This document shows, piece by piece, positions 19,712 to 39,400 of a stretch of 64,000 nt of DNA. The notes below the pieces were generated by a model. That model searched no databases and was not told where the DNA came from. It was given only the letters and a program-made list of their open reading frames with translations. The stretch's first letter is position 1. Every line of letters begins with the position of its first letter. The stretch is from Paraspadella gotoi (lineage: Eukaryota > Chaetognatha): the NCBI GenBank assembly GCA_051294375.1, contig CM119266.1:17912087-17976086 (forward strand), read 5' to 3'. Both the position numbers and the translations under genes were made by a program.

Positions 19712-22700
19712 ATGGGAATCCAAAGCCTCCAACATTTTTTGGAGGCGCAAGAGAAAAGTCAGAAGAAAGTGGACCTGGTGAGACTCGCCTCGGAGGCGAG
19801 GAAAGAGCCGTCCAGATCCTCGAAAGGCTTTCGTCTCGTCCTCGACGCCGAGTCCTGCCTGGACAGGCTCTACGGAGGCTTCACTTCCGATTGGATCTCC
19901 GGCGGACAGTGGAATCGAACCTTTCAGTTTTTAAGGTTTTATACCGTTTTAGTTGTCGTTCATTTGAAAATATATATAAATATAAATATATAATATAAAA
20001 TATATCATAATGAAAAAATTTTGTATGTAAACAAAGCCAGTTTAGGAACGTGACTACGAGATGTTTTCCCTTAACACAGACCCGCTTTTCTTTCTTTTTC
20101 AATGAGTTTAATTCAATGAACTCCGCCCAACTCTCTATCCCAAGCTCTCTTCAAAAGACCTGCCACGCCAACGACATCCGCCTCCACTTCGTCTTTAACG
20201 GCGCCTTGGAAATAACGCGCATGCGGCAATGGACGACGCGCCAACTCATTGCCCGCGACAAGATTCAGCGCACCTTTCGTCAAGCAACGCAGCGCGGGAC
20301 GCCGCCGCCCAAACTCTGGTGGGTCCCGCCCGTCGGGTTGCGGATGACGCTGCTGCTGGCGCTGCGGTATTTGGGCGTGGAGGTTTGCGTCGCAATGGAC
20401 GATCATCATCAGGAGGCTATCGCCTATTGCAGGTGGGCGAAGACTGATGGTTTCGTTGAAAACTATTAATGACAGAGACGATCGATATTTCTTTTGTTTA
20501 AAAGTTTATAATTTTTAGAGAAAACGAGTGCGAAGGACTCATCGCCGATGATGGAGATTATGCCGTTTTCAGTCCGCCCAAATATTTTTCGGCTAGGAAA
20601 TTAAAGCTAACCTTCAGGTAATCAGAAGGGACAAAAGGATGTCTCTTCAACAACTAAATTGGACACAATTTGACGCGTAAAAGTCGAAAATCGATCGTCA
20701 TCCCTTTTCAGGGGAACCATCGAAACTGCCCAATATTACATGGATGATTTGGCCAAATCTGTTGACCTTCATCCAAACCGATTTTGTCTCATGGCCGCTT
20801 TGCTCGGGAACCACATTCTTGCTGAAGAAGAATTGCATGGTTAGTTTATAAAATGAAAAAGACAGGCTGCTAGGCGATGTCAGATAGTAATTTCAAGTCG
20901 TTTCAGATGGTTACGCTGTTCAGGTTTTTACCATCACCTATTAAAGACCGACCCCCGAAGTCTGGACTCACGATCGATCCTGACGGCCGTCATCAACTTC
21001 GTCCGTCGGATTGAAAAAGCAGATGACCTCAACTCTGTCGCCGAAGTCGTCTTTCTCAGTTGCTCTTCCGCCAACGAGCGCGAGCAATACCAGGTGGGTT
21101 AAAAAAAAAGTCCTACGACTAGACTAGATACTCTATAATATTTATAATATTGTATAGACAAGATATATTAAGGCAGGCCATAATTTAACATTTTTTACAA
21201 AATGAAATAGTCTGCAATAAAATTATTTTGTCCTTTTACAACCAAATTGACTTATGAAGTTCATTTTCATTTTCCTCATGCATTTAAACATTTTAATATT
21301 TAACAATATATAAGAAATGCTTACAAATTTTTTTAAGAAATTTAATTTTTTAAAAATGGATTCTGATAAAGATCAAAAAGTTAGATAGAGATTACTATTA
21401 CAAATTTCAAAAATTTTAATGTTAAATGGGTTAAAATTTGAAAAAAAATTTTAAAACTTATCATCATCATTCAATAAATTTGAAAGTTTTTATTAATTTT
21501 TATAAACAAATCATTAAAATTTCAAAAGGTTGTAATAATAACCTTCATCTAACATTTCAACCTTTATCAGAATCCGATTGAAAAAAATTCAAAATTAATA
21601 TAAAATAGCTTTCATGCGTTTAACTATAAGATAAATCTTAATTTTTTTTTATTTTCACGATCTTTAATAAACACATTAACAATATTTATACCGGACTTCT
21701 GTTAGTTGTGTAACTTGTTCCGCCTTAATACTTAATATAAATATATATTAATAATTATTATATATTGTAATATATGAAATTGGTGCAACCAATATAAAAA
21801 TTATCCATTCATTTAATAAATAAGCTATCTTGCCCCTGACTTTGGACAGGCTTTGGTGGTTTAAGGCCTCCATCACTCTTACAAGATAATAACATAGCAG
21901 GTCCCTGCAAGCTTTCAATCAAGATTCTCTCAGTCTCGTTTATTCACTCCCAGAGTACCTGGCTTCCCTATCAATGAGGTGGTATAATGTTTCAAAGAAT
22001 GTTTCAATTGTATGAAAAGACCACTCCCTTAAGTATTAGATCGGGGACTACTATAATATATAATAAGCTATCTTGACCCTGATTTTTTTCATCACAAGAT
22101 AATAACATAGCAGGACCCCGCAAGCTTTTTATCAAGACTCTCACACAATCTCGTTAATTAATTCCTGGAGTACCTGGTTTCCCTATCAATGAAGTAGTAT
22201 AATTTTTCAAAGAAAAAAGTTTCAATTGTTACTAAATATTAAGTAAATACTAAATAGGTTTCTTTACAAAAATCTTTCCCTATTTCATGAAACGCGTCAG
22301 GACAAACTGCGCCGACTGAAGCAAAGCGTTCAATATTACACGAACGGAACCCACGACGGATTTCTTAACTATCGACTCAAAGGCGGCGACGACGCCCCGG
22401 GGAGCTACGAGGGTGCGAGGTATCGCAACGGACACGACGCAGGCGGCGGACAAAATGGAGGACATTTCGCGTCCGACGCCGAAGAACGAAAGGTTCTTTA
22501 TGATGAGCGGGGTTTTCCGTCTCATGCTCACCCTTCTGAGAGTATCAATAACTATGAAAATTTGCAAATTACTTGTTTCACTATTTTTCATTTTTCTATT
22601 TTAATATTTTGATATTTTTATGAAGGATTTAGTATTTAATCTATATTATTTATTCAAACATATATTGCTTTCTTTTTTAAAAATGTTTTATTTATCTAAT

Positions 22701-25700
22701 AATACAATTTGGGAAGGGGAAGTCAGTGTTGTCTTCTGGAAATAGAGGGAGCATCTATACAACACAAAGTTAGATTACTATCTGTCCTAGTTTTTTAATA
22801 GATATCACACATCATTTCTGTTAGAAAGTCATTAATGAAAAATCATAATATCTAAGAGGCTGAACAGAAAGGGTGGGAATGGATAATTTTTTGAGGGACC
22901 AACGTTATATATGATTTTTTTTACCAATAGGGATAAGACTTTCAAGTAATATTGAAAAAAGGAAAATACCATTAAGATTAATTATTATATATATAATTAT
23001 ATAATTAAACTATTATTATTCTATTAATAAAGTACTGTGTCGATTACCTAACCTATAACAGTATAGCTCTCTCCCTTGTTTATCAACCGTGAGTTTTGGG
23101 GTCAATCCCCTCATGGTTATTGGTTACACTGGTTAATAGTGTGCTTGGTATTGGTATAGAGTTATGCACTGTAGATTCATATCCCTGTGCACCAGTTGTC
23201 GGTGAGATGCCTCACTCCTCGAGTATCATGGACGTCCCCCTTTTTCTCATAGTACTTCTGTCAGGAACAAACGGTAGTTTAATATAAATTTTATCTATAT
23301 TGAGTAAATTTTAATTATTTTAGGTAGAGGAGGCTCCGAGACCCGTCGACTCGAAGACTATTTGTCATTCCGACGTCGACGACGACGACGACAATGACGA
23401 CGACAGGTCGTCACGTGACTTGACGAATCATCATCCGTTTGACGCTATCGACGAAATTCGAACGAGCATGGCGGCCATGAGTGTTGATAAGAAAACGAAA
23501 TCGGGTCAGTGAGGCGGTTTTAAGTGATTTTCAGAAACGCATCTTGATGGTTACTTTACGTATTACAAGGAGATCCACGGGTACCGACCACAAGAAAATA
23601 GCTACAGCACCCTTACGACCTATCCAATTGTCATGATATCGATTTTATGAGTTAGAAAAGTCCTGAAAATTTTTTTTGTAAAACATATGACGAAACTGCA
23701 AAAATCTTGATTTTTTAAAATTCTTTTAACAAAACTTTAACTTAACATAAGCTACCCTTTTATAGTGTGACTAACCAGTAACCACCAATGGCCGACATGC
23801 TACAAAACAGGAAACCCTTAACTTTTCGGCTCATAAAAAAAATTGCAATATACAAGACCTGCATTGAAATAGCAGAGAGTGAAGTTCAAAGCAGAAAAAC
23901 TGAACCTCAAAGAATTTTAAAATCAGAAAACTTGAAAAGGCGATCTTTACAATAAGATGATGGTACTAAAAAAAAATTGTCATGACTTGAAATTGTATTG
24001 CTACTTTAATGAAAATTGTTTTTAAATTGCTTACTAAGCTATTAAAATTATTTTGCGGTCGGTACCCGTGGATCTCTTTGTACTTCGTTTATTTGATTTC
24101 TCTTCATTTCTATCTATGTCGGGAATTTATTACTCTTTTGATTCTTTAACAGACGCTGGCTCGTATCCCGAAAATTCTACGAGCCTTTCATCTGGACTTT
24201 CCATCTCCTCTCAAATTCCCTCCACCGCGAGGCCTCAAATCCCCGACCCTCTCCCCAGTCGATCATCCACCAACGTTCCTTTCCTCCCTCGCGAAATCCT
24301 CAGAGTCGCATCCCAACGACATCTTAAGGGCTACATGTGCCCCTGGATTTACCAAGTCATCAATCACGGTAGTCGAAAATTTAGCACTTTAATCATATTT
24401 GCATATTGTAGCTCTTAGATTTATCATCTGTTGTAAGTGTTTCATTAGATTTGTAATATTAATTTTTGTTAAAAATTGTTTAGCCAATCGCCTATACGTA
24501 CTTTTGATATTGCTATTCTATCCCGATTCTTCCTTCATTGTTTCTTACCCATAATTTCTCACGAAGGCGAAATCAAATTGGACGTTTGCTTCGAAGACGA
24601 GAACGAAGTGACCTCCTCCTGCGATCTCCCTTCCGCCCTCGATCTTTTCCGAGAGGCGAGACAGAACGTCTACGGAATTCTCTTTAACGCGAAGGAGAAG
24701 CAGATCGGGAGAGGAAGACTCTGCCAAGCACAGTTGGACAATTCCCTAGTCGTCAAAGAATGGTGCGTTATAGTTCATATTGTTTATTAAGTTATTATTA
24801 CCTATTATTTGAAAAAAAAGCTTTAATCACCGGGCCCTCTAGGTACGTGAACCGCGGTAACATGGGTGAACGCGCGGACGAAGTTCCGGTCCGAACTCTT
24901 GATTGGGCCGTCCCTCCGTTGCAGCATCTCTGGATGGGGACAGCGCTCGAGGACAAACCCAAGAGAGTCCGAGCTTTCCTTTCTTGCCTTAACAGTGAAT
25001 CTTTGAAAGCAGGTCAGGACTGGTTAGGAGGTCAGGTTTGCGTCACTGGTTCCTGAGTGCAGTTAAATTAACCCCGTCTTTCCTCTTCCAACAGTAAACA
25101 TTCCTCCGCATCTGCTGATGCTCTGTTGCGTGTTGCGCTACATGCTGAGCTACTCCAACTTGACGCGTCCCTTTTTGCGTCGCTACGAACTCGACGCGTT
25201 CCTTGCCACCGCCGTTTCTCCGCTGCTCACCAACGTCGACTTTACGCAGGATATGCAGCTGCCGATTATGGACACCAGGTGGAGCTAAAAGCATCTATAA
25301 AATAATAATCTAAACCTTAGAAAACCGAATCAAAATAATAGGAATAATATAAAGCTTGCTAAATCCTTGCTAAATCCTTCATTACAATATAAAAATAGAA
25401 AAGAGTGATGGAGGCCTTAAACCACCAAAGCCTGTCCAAAGTCAGGGGCAAGTTAGCTTATTTATTGAATGAATCGATAATTTTTATATTGGTTGTACAA
25501 ATTTCATAAACTGTAAAAGACATTAATAATTAATCATTTGAAAATAAAAAAACTTGTTCTCCTTTGAAATAAACGAAAAGTTACTGTGCTACAGAAGCCC
25601 ACGTCTTTGTCGTAAGTTTATCTCAATAATTAATGTTTTACCTGATTATAGGTCGATGATGTTGGCGTCCATATTTATGCGCGGACTGGAGATCGGTTAG

Positions 25701-28185
25701 TTTTATTACTTTAAGTCTCATTTGCGTATTACTTTCATCCTAAAAATTTCTTCACAAAGCGATGTTCGCCAACGACGCTTGCGGTGCCCCAATCCCTTGG
25801 CAGCACACTTTACCCTGGACGTTTTTCGACGGAAAAATATTCCACCACAAAATGCTCAGATCCATTCATAACAAACCCTTGCTGGAGATCTGCGACGGCC
25901 AAATGGATCAGGTATTGCTCTTCTTATCTCAAGTAATGGTTGATAAATATTGTAGTAAAACTAAAATAAATTTAGATTGATCAATGTTAATCTCATTTGA
26001 AACGATTTACAAATGACTCGTCTACAAAATTGACGACCATCGTCTTTTTTCTTTGGGACCAGGTGGTGAAAGTGGAGCGACTCCGCGAAGCCCTCATCGC
26101 CGGAACTAAATTTGGATTCGCGCAAACGAAAATGCTGTACCCTTCTCTCGGTGACGCAGATCAAAGTAACCATTACATTTTACCCTTAATTAGTAAATAG
26201 TAAGGCGTAGTGAAAGTTGCAGATAAAAATTCGAATAGTTGATCATGAACAGTCTTGGACTAAAGAACATTGATATATAACTTTTTTTTTAAATTTCTAA
26301 ATTTTCGCATACGCCCATATTTATACATAGTACTCGCCATAGAAAATGTCAAAATTTTAAAAATATTTTTTTTGAGTTTTGAAAGCGGAATCCAATTTCA
26401 TTTAGCCAAAAATTCAAAAAACTATGTTATTCTAAAATTTAATTATAAGTTAATTATAATAATTTTAATAATTTTTAAGATTTTGACCCACTTAATGAAA
26501 TAATTTTCTTTTATAAACTTTTCGTGCGGAATTCGAATCTGCTTTTAATGGTGCGAAAATTGAAAAATCAAAATTATTTTTTTATTTAATTCTACTTGAT
26601 TTTAATATTTTTGTTACACTTTATTAATCAGGCTCTTATCGATTGGAGGTTATAAAAATTGGTTTATCTAATTCTATGTATTTTTTATCTTCAGATTTCT
26701 CCCCCGGCCCCCATCCAACCCCCGTCCAACAATCTGCCGGTGGTCAACTTCAAATCGCCGGGGTCGTCGTCGGCAACTGGGGCGGCAGCGCTCGAGGCTC
26801 GAGAGGCGCCCCGATCACGCAGGTATGTATTTTTCGGGAACGAGGATTCGAAGAAGTCAACAGTCTACAGAAACTTCAATCTGAACTGATACGAAAAGAC
26901 TTGTAATGTAATCGATACAAAGAGTAATCAGGTTATAAAATTTTTTCATTCTAATAGAAAAATATTGGACTTTTTTTTCTGACCAATTTGTAACATTTTA
27001 GTTACGATAGTTGCTATGAAATTGGTACAACCAATATATGTTATAAACATTTTCCTCAGAGGGTAAATTTCTGAATAAGCATTTTTTACTTTGAAATTTG
27101 TATTTTGAAAGTGAATTTTACTATCAATCCCTCAGTTCCCATTAAAACAATTCAATTTTTTTTCATGCTTCATTTTTATGATTAATGAAATACTTTAGTT
27201 AATGAATCAAGAAACAGAATCGAATTTCAGCTTGGGGGAACAATTTACTAAACTGACTTTTTATCACCAAAGTTTTTTATTTTTGTAACATAACTTCACA
27301 ATCAGTGTTAAAAATTGTTATATTGTTAAAAAATATTAAAATTTGGACCCAAAAAATGAGAAAAAGTGACTCCGCGCTTGAGAGTTACTGTGATTATACT
27401 ATTAAGAAATTCGAACATTTTTTTAGGTCAACATAAACGTCCAGTAGTTTTATAACTAATAAATGTTATAAAAATAATATACAGTGAAAGAATTACGAGT
27501 TTAATCGAGTCTTTTCGTATCGGTCTAGATTGAAGTCCCTGTATCTGATTCTTATTAGCCTTCGTCCCAGATTCATTCGGTCGTTCCTCGAGACACTTTT
27601 GTCGGAGGTAGACCCCGCGGTGTGACGGCGCCTCCTCGAGGGCCCCTCCGCGGCGCCATGAATCTGAACCAAGCCCGCGGCGCCGTCGCCCGAAATCAGC
27701 ATCGCAGAAGGGAAGATTTTTACGAGGATTTTGATTCGAACAATTTTTCCGCCAACTTTCCCTTTCGAGTTGGAGGGATCGCTGGCCCGGGCTACGGCGC
27801 CGGGCAAATTTACGGCCAAAATTACGCTCAAAACTTTGGACAAAATTACAGACAAAACTACGGGCAAAACTTCGGAAATCCCTATAATTTTAACTCTTTG
27901 ACTGCCGTTCAATCCCGATCGAAACATTATCAGAACTTTTCCCTTCGGGGAAGGGGGTCATCGCGGGGCCTGAGGGGGTCATCCAAGGGGAGGGCTCTCG
28001 GTGGCGTCGGGCCGGGTCGTGGCCAACGCGCCCTCCTCGGCGGCGGGAGGATGGAGACGACGGTGATGGGGAGAGGGACGATCTTGAAGAGCAGATCGGA
28101 AGAGGACGAACGACTCGAGGGAGAAACGAAGGCCAACCAAAGTTGGTCGGTCGAGATGGAGAAGGAAATCGACCAAATGTGTTAA
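19712..28185 (+). CDS. FAM120A: FAM120A/CCPG-like constitutive coactivator of PPAR-gamma-like protein
   Basis: Sixteen phase-consistent exons: 19712-19935, 20145-20432, 20519-20617, 20712-20839, 20924-21093, 22301-22492, 23324-23504, 24153-24368, 24567-24762, 24843-25012, 25095-25278, 25652-25695, 25760-25911, 26063-26165, 26695-26822, 27571-28185. They encode 1029 residues (human FAM120A 1118). The N-terminus is an XPG/PIN-like nuclease fold, probably non-catalytic (LVLDAESCLDRLYGG, FVFNGALE, DDHHQEAIAYCR, DGDYAVFSPPKYFSA). The middle matches LLGNHIL, PREILRVASQRH, VYGILFNAKEK and MFANDACGAPIPW-FDGK. The C-terminus has a VVVGNWGGSARGSRG block, five or so GQN[YF] repeats and an RGG-rich tail, typical of RNA binding. 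Human FAM120A (OSSA) binds RNA and Src-family kinases. Confidence 0.95.
21359..21578. mobile_element. Small AT-rich element ending in GATTCTGATAAAG inverted repeats
   Basis: The ends GATTCTGATAAAGA and its inverse TTTATCAGAATC enclose about 220 bp of AT-rich sequence inside FAM120A intron 5. A second copy in opposite orientation lies at 32953-33178 in a PSMC2 intron and shares internal motifs such as AACCCATTTA/TAAATGGGTT. Confidence 0.65.
21775..22200 (-). repeat. Dispersed repeat family (GTCCAAAGTCAGGGGCAAG), two adjacent copies
   Basis: Copy one (21775-22010) carries TTGGTGCAACCAAT, CTTGCCCCTGACTTTGGAC and CCTCCATCACTC motifs. A second, shorter copy (22060-22200) repeats the AGCTATCTTG, ATAATAACATAGCAGG and TACCTGG-TTCCCTATCAATGA motifs. 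Further copies lie at 25405-25515, 33640-33860 and 41125-41255. All are intronic or at gene ends. The family has no visible coding capacity. Confidence 0.7.
22499..22552 (+). repeat. Short dispersed repeat (TGATGAGCG-GGTTTTC)
   Basis: About 52 bp from TGATGAGCGGGGTTTTCCGT to GAGAGTATCAATA recur at 35300-35352 in a PSMC2 intron with few differences. Both copies lie at the 5' side of an intron soon after the donor. Confidence 0.65.
23060..23275 (+). mobile_element. Probable SINE copy with box B-like sequence
   Basis: TTTTGGGGTCAATCCCCTCA resembles the box B segment of the tRNA-like head at 1132-1148. Downstream CAGTTGTCGGTGAGATGCCTCAC matches the body of that repeat and the inverted copy at 35500-35585. 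It lies within FAM120A intron 6. Confidence 0.45.
23566..24080. mobile_element. 515-bp TA-flanked MITE in FAM120A intron 7
   Basis: The left end CAAGGAGATCCACGGGTACC and the right end are inverted repeats of about 25 bp with two or three mismatches. TA lies on each side (23564-23565 and 24081-24082). The interior is AT-rich and non-coding. TA target duplications and terminal CA suggest mobilisation by a Tc1/mariner-class transposase. It is a different family from the 12523 element. Confidence 0.8.
25405..25515 (+). repeat. Copy of the GTCCAAAGTCAGGGGCAAG repeat family
   Basis: GAGTGATGGAGGCC through AAGCCTGTCCAAAGTCAGGG to a TTGGTTGTACAAATTTCAT end, inside FAM120A intron 11. Same family as 21775-22200, opposite orientation. 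Confidence 0.7.
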
Positions 28186-29087
28186 GATTGAAACTTTTCT
28201 TTTTTTTTTCCTTTTGTGTGTAAATGCTCGTCACATCACGAATCAATGGAGTTAAGCTTAGAGAATTATTTTAGCATCGAAATATTGAAATTTTGTTGGA
28301 TTTTTGCGGTTGAATAATAATTAGTATTAATGAATTGGAAGATACTAATATGCCTTCCAAATTTTTTTTTTTTTTTGAAAATTTTTTTTTAATGATTTCA
28401 ATGATACCAATTGTAATCAATGCTGTTTTGATTATCTATTTAATCTGAAAGTCGCTGTCTTGGGACTTTGCTTCGGATTTTGATTTGTCAGATGGCTTTG
28501 GTTAAAGATGGGAAACCTGGAGTAATGGAATATTCAAATAAGTTTTTGTGAATTCTTATTTTTTTATATGAAAATTGTTTTCCTTCCACCATTTTCCTTT
28601 TATTTACTTAAGTTTAGATTATGGAAATATAATTTTCTGGAACTACTAATATAAAATAAGTCGTACTCGGCAGACTTTCAAATATGTAAATCGAAATCGG
28701 CTCGCTTAGTATTTAATGACTTAGACGTTACTCATAAATCTTTTTACAAATTGAATAGATTTCTTAGCTCTACTAAGCTTATTACTCTCAAGAGCTTTTT
28801 TATTTTTACTCGGTGTCTAATTCATTGTGAGCTTTAAAATTGATTTGTTACTGGGTGCCAAACAGACAAACGGAGGAACGGTGAGAAAGAGTTCAGCGAA
28901 GTTATACATGACTTTCGCATATTTGATTTTTGTATTTATCCCGTTGAACATTTTTTCTTGTAAGACTCTGTTGTTATCTTTCCTATTTTCCTCCTCCCCC
29001 TATTTCAGCTTAACATTATTTTCGACGTATAATTATTTCATTCCTAAAATTATTAAAAAAAACTGCAAGACAACGAATTCTCGTAAA
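28186..29087. other. Intergenic between FAM120A-like gene and PSMC2
   Basis: AT-rich, no coding sequence. A strong acceptor (CTCCTCCCCCTATTTCAG, ending 29008) precedes the PSMC2 ATG by 79 bp, consistent with a 5' UTR intron or trans-splice site. Confidence 0.45.
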
Positions 29088-35788
<6,701 letters not shown>

Positions 35789-36497
35789 TTGAGATAAAAG
35801 ACGAGAAAGTGAAAAAAAAATCTGATTCGAATTGATATATATTATAATTCTGCGTTGATATATGTATTGTGTGTCACTATTTGCAGCTATGAGTTTGTAA
35901 AAATGTAAAAACATCTTTGATGACATCGATGGTGATTTTGACTTCGTTCTGGGTCGCGTTGTAAACGACAACGTAAGGAAGATTGAACTGTTGTCGAGGT
36001 TAACTTCTTATTCTCCATTTTATCGGTTGTTTGCGCCTAAACTTTTAAGTTTTGACGAAGAACTTTGAATAAAAATTTAAACTCGCATCTTGGTATTTTA
36101 TTTTTTATAATATGTGATTTTAAATCGTTAACATTTCTGACCCGGCTGCCGCAGCAGCAGCAACGACACCCACTTGAGCTTCACCAAGACATAAGCCGCA
36201 CAAGCTAATCGTTAAAAATAAAAGAAAATTCTGAGGGAAACATTGCGTTTCTCTCTAAGCTTCATATTCTAATTTAGGGTTAGGTTTAGTAGTTAAAATC
36301 GTCCAGAAAGAAGCGATGGATTTTCGACTTTTGACGCAAAACTCCGAAAGTTGATGATCGAGGCGATAATGGAATCGATCTCTGTGCGCTGCAGAGCCGC
36401 AGCTTGGCTGCGTCGCGACAGACTCGCGGAATAAGATCGCCATAATTAACTTCTCTCGAAACTAACTTCCCAACTCTTCCACCAACTCAAAATCAAA
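35789..36497. other. Intergenic between PSMC2 and TDRD5-like gene
   Basis: No supported gene. A stretch at 36130-36215 is coding-like on the minus strand but could not be assembled into a gene (see rejected items). Confidence 0.35.
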
Positions 36498-39400
36498 ATG
36501 CCGACCAAACCGATCGACATGGAGACCCTGCGCAAGCTCGTCCGCTCCATCCTCCTAGTCAAGAAAAACGAGTACGAGCGTCACGAGTTCCTCGCCATCT
36601 TCAAGGAGATGCAGGGCCAGGAGTTCCCCTACGCGACGCTGGGGTTCGAATCGGACTTAGAGCTCATTAAATCCATGAGCGACGTCGTACATATTCGTCA
36701 AAGAGGAACGAGGATCTTCTTCTGTCCCGTCATAACCCCGGAAATATCTCACATCTTCAAGATGAAGCAGGGGGAAAAAGTCAGCAAGAACAATTCGGGT
36801 AGACTCCGAGCGCCGCAGCAGCCGCCCCGACCACGGGGTTTCCAGGCGCCGAGGATGCCACCTCAAAGAATTCCACCTCAAAGAATGCCACCTCAAAGAA
36901 TGCAACCTCAAAGAATGCAACACCATGGAATGCCGCCGCAAAGAATGCCCACCCAGGGAATGACAACCCAAAGAATGCCTCCTCGGTTAATGCCGACCTC
37001 CACCGGCGACTCTCTCTCCCCTTCGTCCGACCGAGAGGCACCACACTCTGGAGAAATGCTTTCCGGAGACGACGGATACAGAGATGCTTCCCTGGAGGAT
37101 GAAATATTCGCGCCTCAACCAAAGTCTAAAGATTTCTCCTCAAACTCTTCCCTTCGCCCATTCATCCCCGAGTCGCATCTCTGCAAATTAATGACCCTTT
37201 TGGAGGAAAATCCCAGAGGCTCGAGCGCGACTCGTCTCTCCTCCGCCTATCGTCGTCGATGGAACGAAGATTTGGACGTGGTCTCTTGGGGATTCTCCGA
37301 CGTCCTTGACGCTTTGAACAACGGACTTCGAGATCTCGTCGTGTCGCAACCGTTGGACAACGGAGACAGCTTGGTACTTTCCAGACGTTGCGTACCCAAG
37401 TATCGCTTGGAGGCTTACGACGCCATTGTCAAGGCGGGTCCGACCGGAGAGTCGACGACGACGACGACTACCTTGGCCACCGACACGACAGTCTCCGCCT
37501 CTCCGACGATCGATTCCACCCGGGATGCCCTCCACGCCGTCCGCGACGTCTTCCAAAGTATCTTGGACGAGCATCCTGGAGGAGTGAGGCTGACTAAGAT
37601 GTTGTGGAGATTCAAGGCGATCGCCGGACGAGAGATTCCGGTGGAGGAGTTGGGATTCGCTTCCGCCTACGATCTCTTCGTTGGGATGAAGGATCTTTTC
37701 CTCGTCGAGAAATCTTGCGGAGATTATCTCCTCAGCGACGCCAAGCGTCGTGGAACGACGACGACCACAACGAGTTCCTACGTCGGCACGAATATCGGGA
37801 CGTCGGCCTCCGCGGCCTCGATAGCATCGATGGCGTCAGCTCGGTCGGCGGCGGCGGCGGCGGCGGCGGTGGCAGAACCATCTCATTCGCTGATAAACTC
37901 GATGGACAAAGTTGAAGCCTTGAAGGACGTTCTCGTCCAAGTCCTTAAGAAATGCGGACCGGAGGGCGTGCCCGCCCATCAAATCCCTCGCACTTTTCAA
38001 TATATGACGGGCAAATCTCTTCATCCAGGAGATTATGGATACAGGAACATCCGGGCCATGATCGATTCTCTCCGCGACATTTGCCAGTTGAAAAGATCCT
38101 CGATCCAATTGGCCAACTCTGAAACGCCGGTCGAGGTGGTGGTGTTGTCGCCTCTTTTGGCCGGAGATCGGATCGCGGAGACTCATCTTCTTCCATCTGT
38201 CCGCGGGAACTCCGTCGATCCAGTCGCCAAAGATTCGCCCATCTTCTCCGTCTCTCGGCCACCGGAACTCGTTGTCCCGCACGACGCGGCCGGTATCCAC
38301 GACAGGTTCCAGCCGCCGGCGGAGCTCCCACACGGAATTTGGCTCGAGTTGGAAGTCTCTCACGTCTACTCGCCGGGAGAGTTTTACTATCAGGTGTGCA
38401 CTGTTCAGCGAAAAATATAAAGGCGGTTAATAGCAAATCTCAATCAATGAATACGTCAAAAGTTACAAAAATAGACGCATAACAAAATGTTTTATTTATA
38501 AATGAATAAATAATCAAAATTAATAACACAGGCGGCGGGGGAGGAGAGGTACGAGCTGGAGATTCTCATGGCGCGGTTGCAGGATTGCAGAGGAGAGGAT
38601 GCCTTCTATCGAATTCCGACGGAGATTTTGATGGAAGGATTAATCTGCGTTGCCAAATACGAGAATCAGTGGCACAGGTGAGGTTTGTTGGGTCAATTTA
38701 TACATATATATATATATTTTTATTTATGTAGCAGATTGATTTGTGAATTGTCTAAAATGAGATTGAGGAACTCAATCTCATTTGCATATTGTCGTATTCT
38801 GATTAAGCTTTGATAAATTAAGCTAATTAATAAATTAAGCTTTGATAAATATCAGGGTAACCATCATCAAAACAGAGATATCCCTCTGTTAGATTTATAG
38901 TACTTAACTATTTATACGAACCTTCTGTTCATTATTACACGCACGACCCGATTCTTTTTTACCAGAGCTTGGCTGAGTTGAGCCTTGAGACGTAATTTTT
39001 CATTAGCCAACAGTAGAGTGGGAGAGGGGAGAAGAACTTTCACTGTTGTTAGTTACTCAAAAAGCTTAAATAGTCAAATTATAGGAAGTTGAAAAATAAA
39101 TATATATATATAGTGTTCCATCCACAGTCCTAACGGCTTCCCTCTGCGTTGGCAAAGCGAGACCGTCCTAGGGTAACCGCGCCAGTGACTGGAGGCGTCA
39201 CTGAGGGTCAGAAGCCCCCAACGCCAACAGTGAGATGCCCCATCCCAATGGGCATCACAGGGAACCCGGCTGTTGCCATAATAGCTTTATTGTATGAAAA
39301 TAAACTAATGCGATAGATGCAGAATGAATGGGGAACATGAGTAGCATTTACTATGTACATCTATTTAACCCTCCTTTGGCTCCTAGGCCCGTCTTGGGTG

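Noticed and set aside
20046-20144. Alternative upstream acceptor for FAM120A exon 2
   Set aside because: It keeps the frame but inserts about 33 residues with a poly-Phe run. The acceptor at 20144 restores the conserved spacing QFLSSLQKTC.
36130-36215. Coding-like minus-strand stretch (small membrane-protein-like C-terminus)
   Set aside because: Two frames are open and one acceptor is plausible, but no upstream exon with a good donor could be joined in the 700-bp gap.
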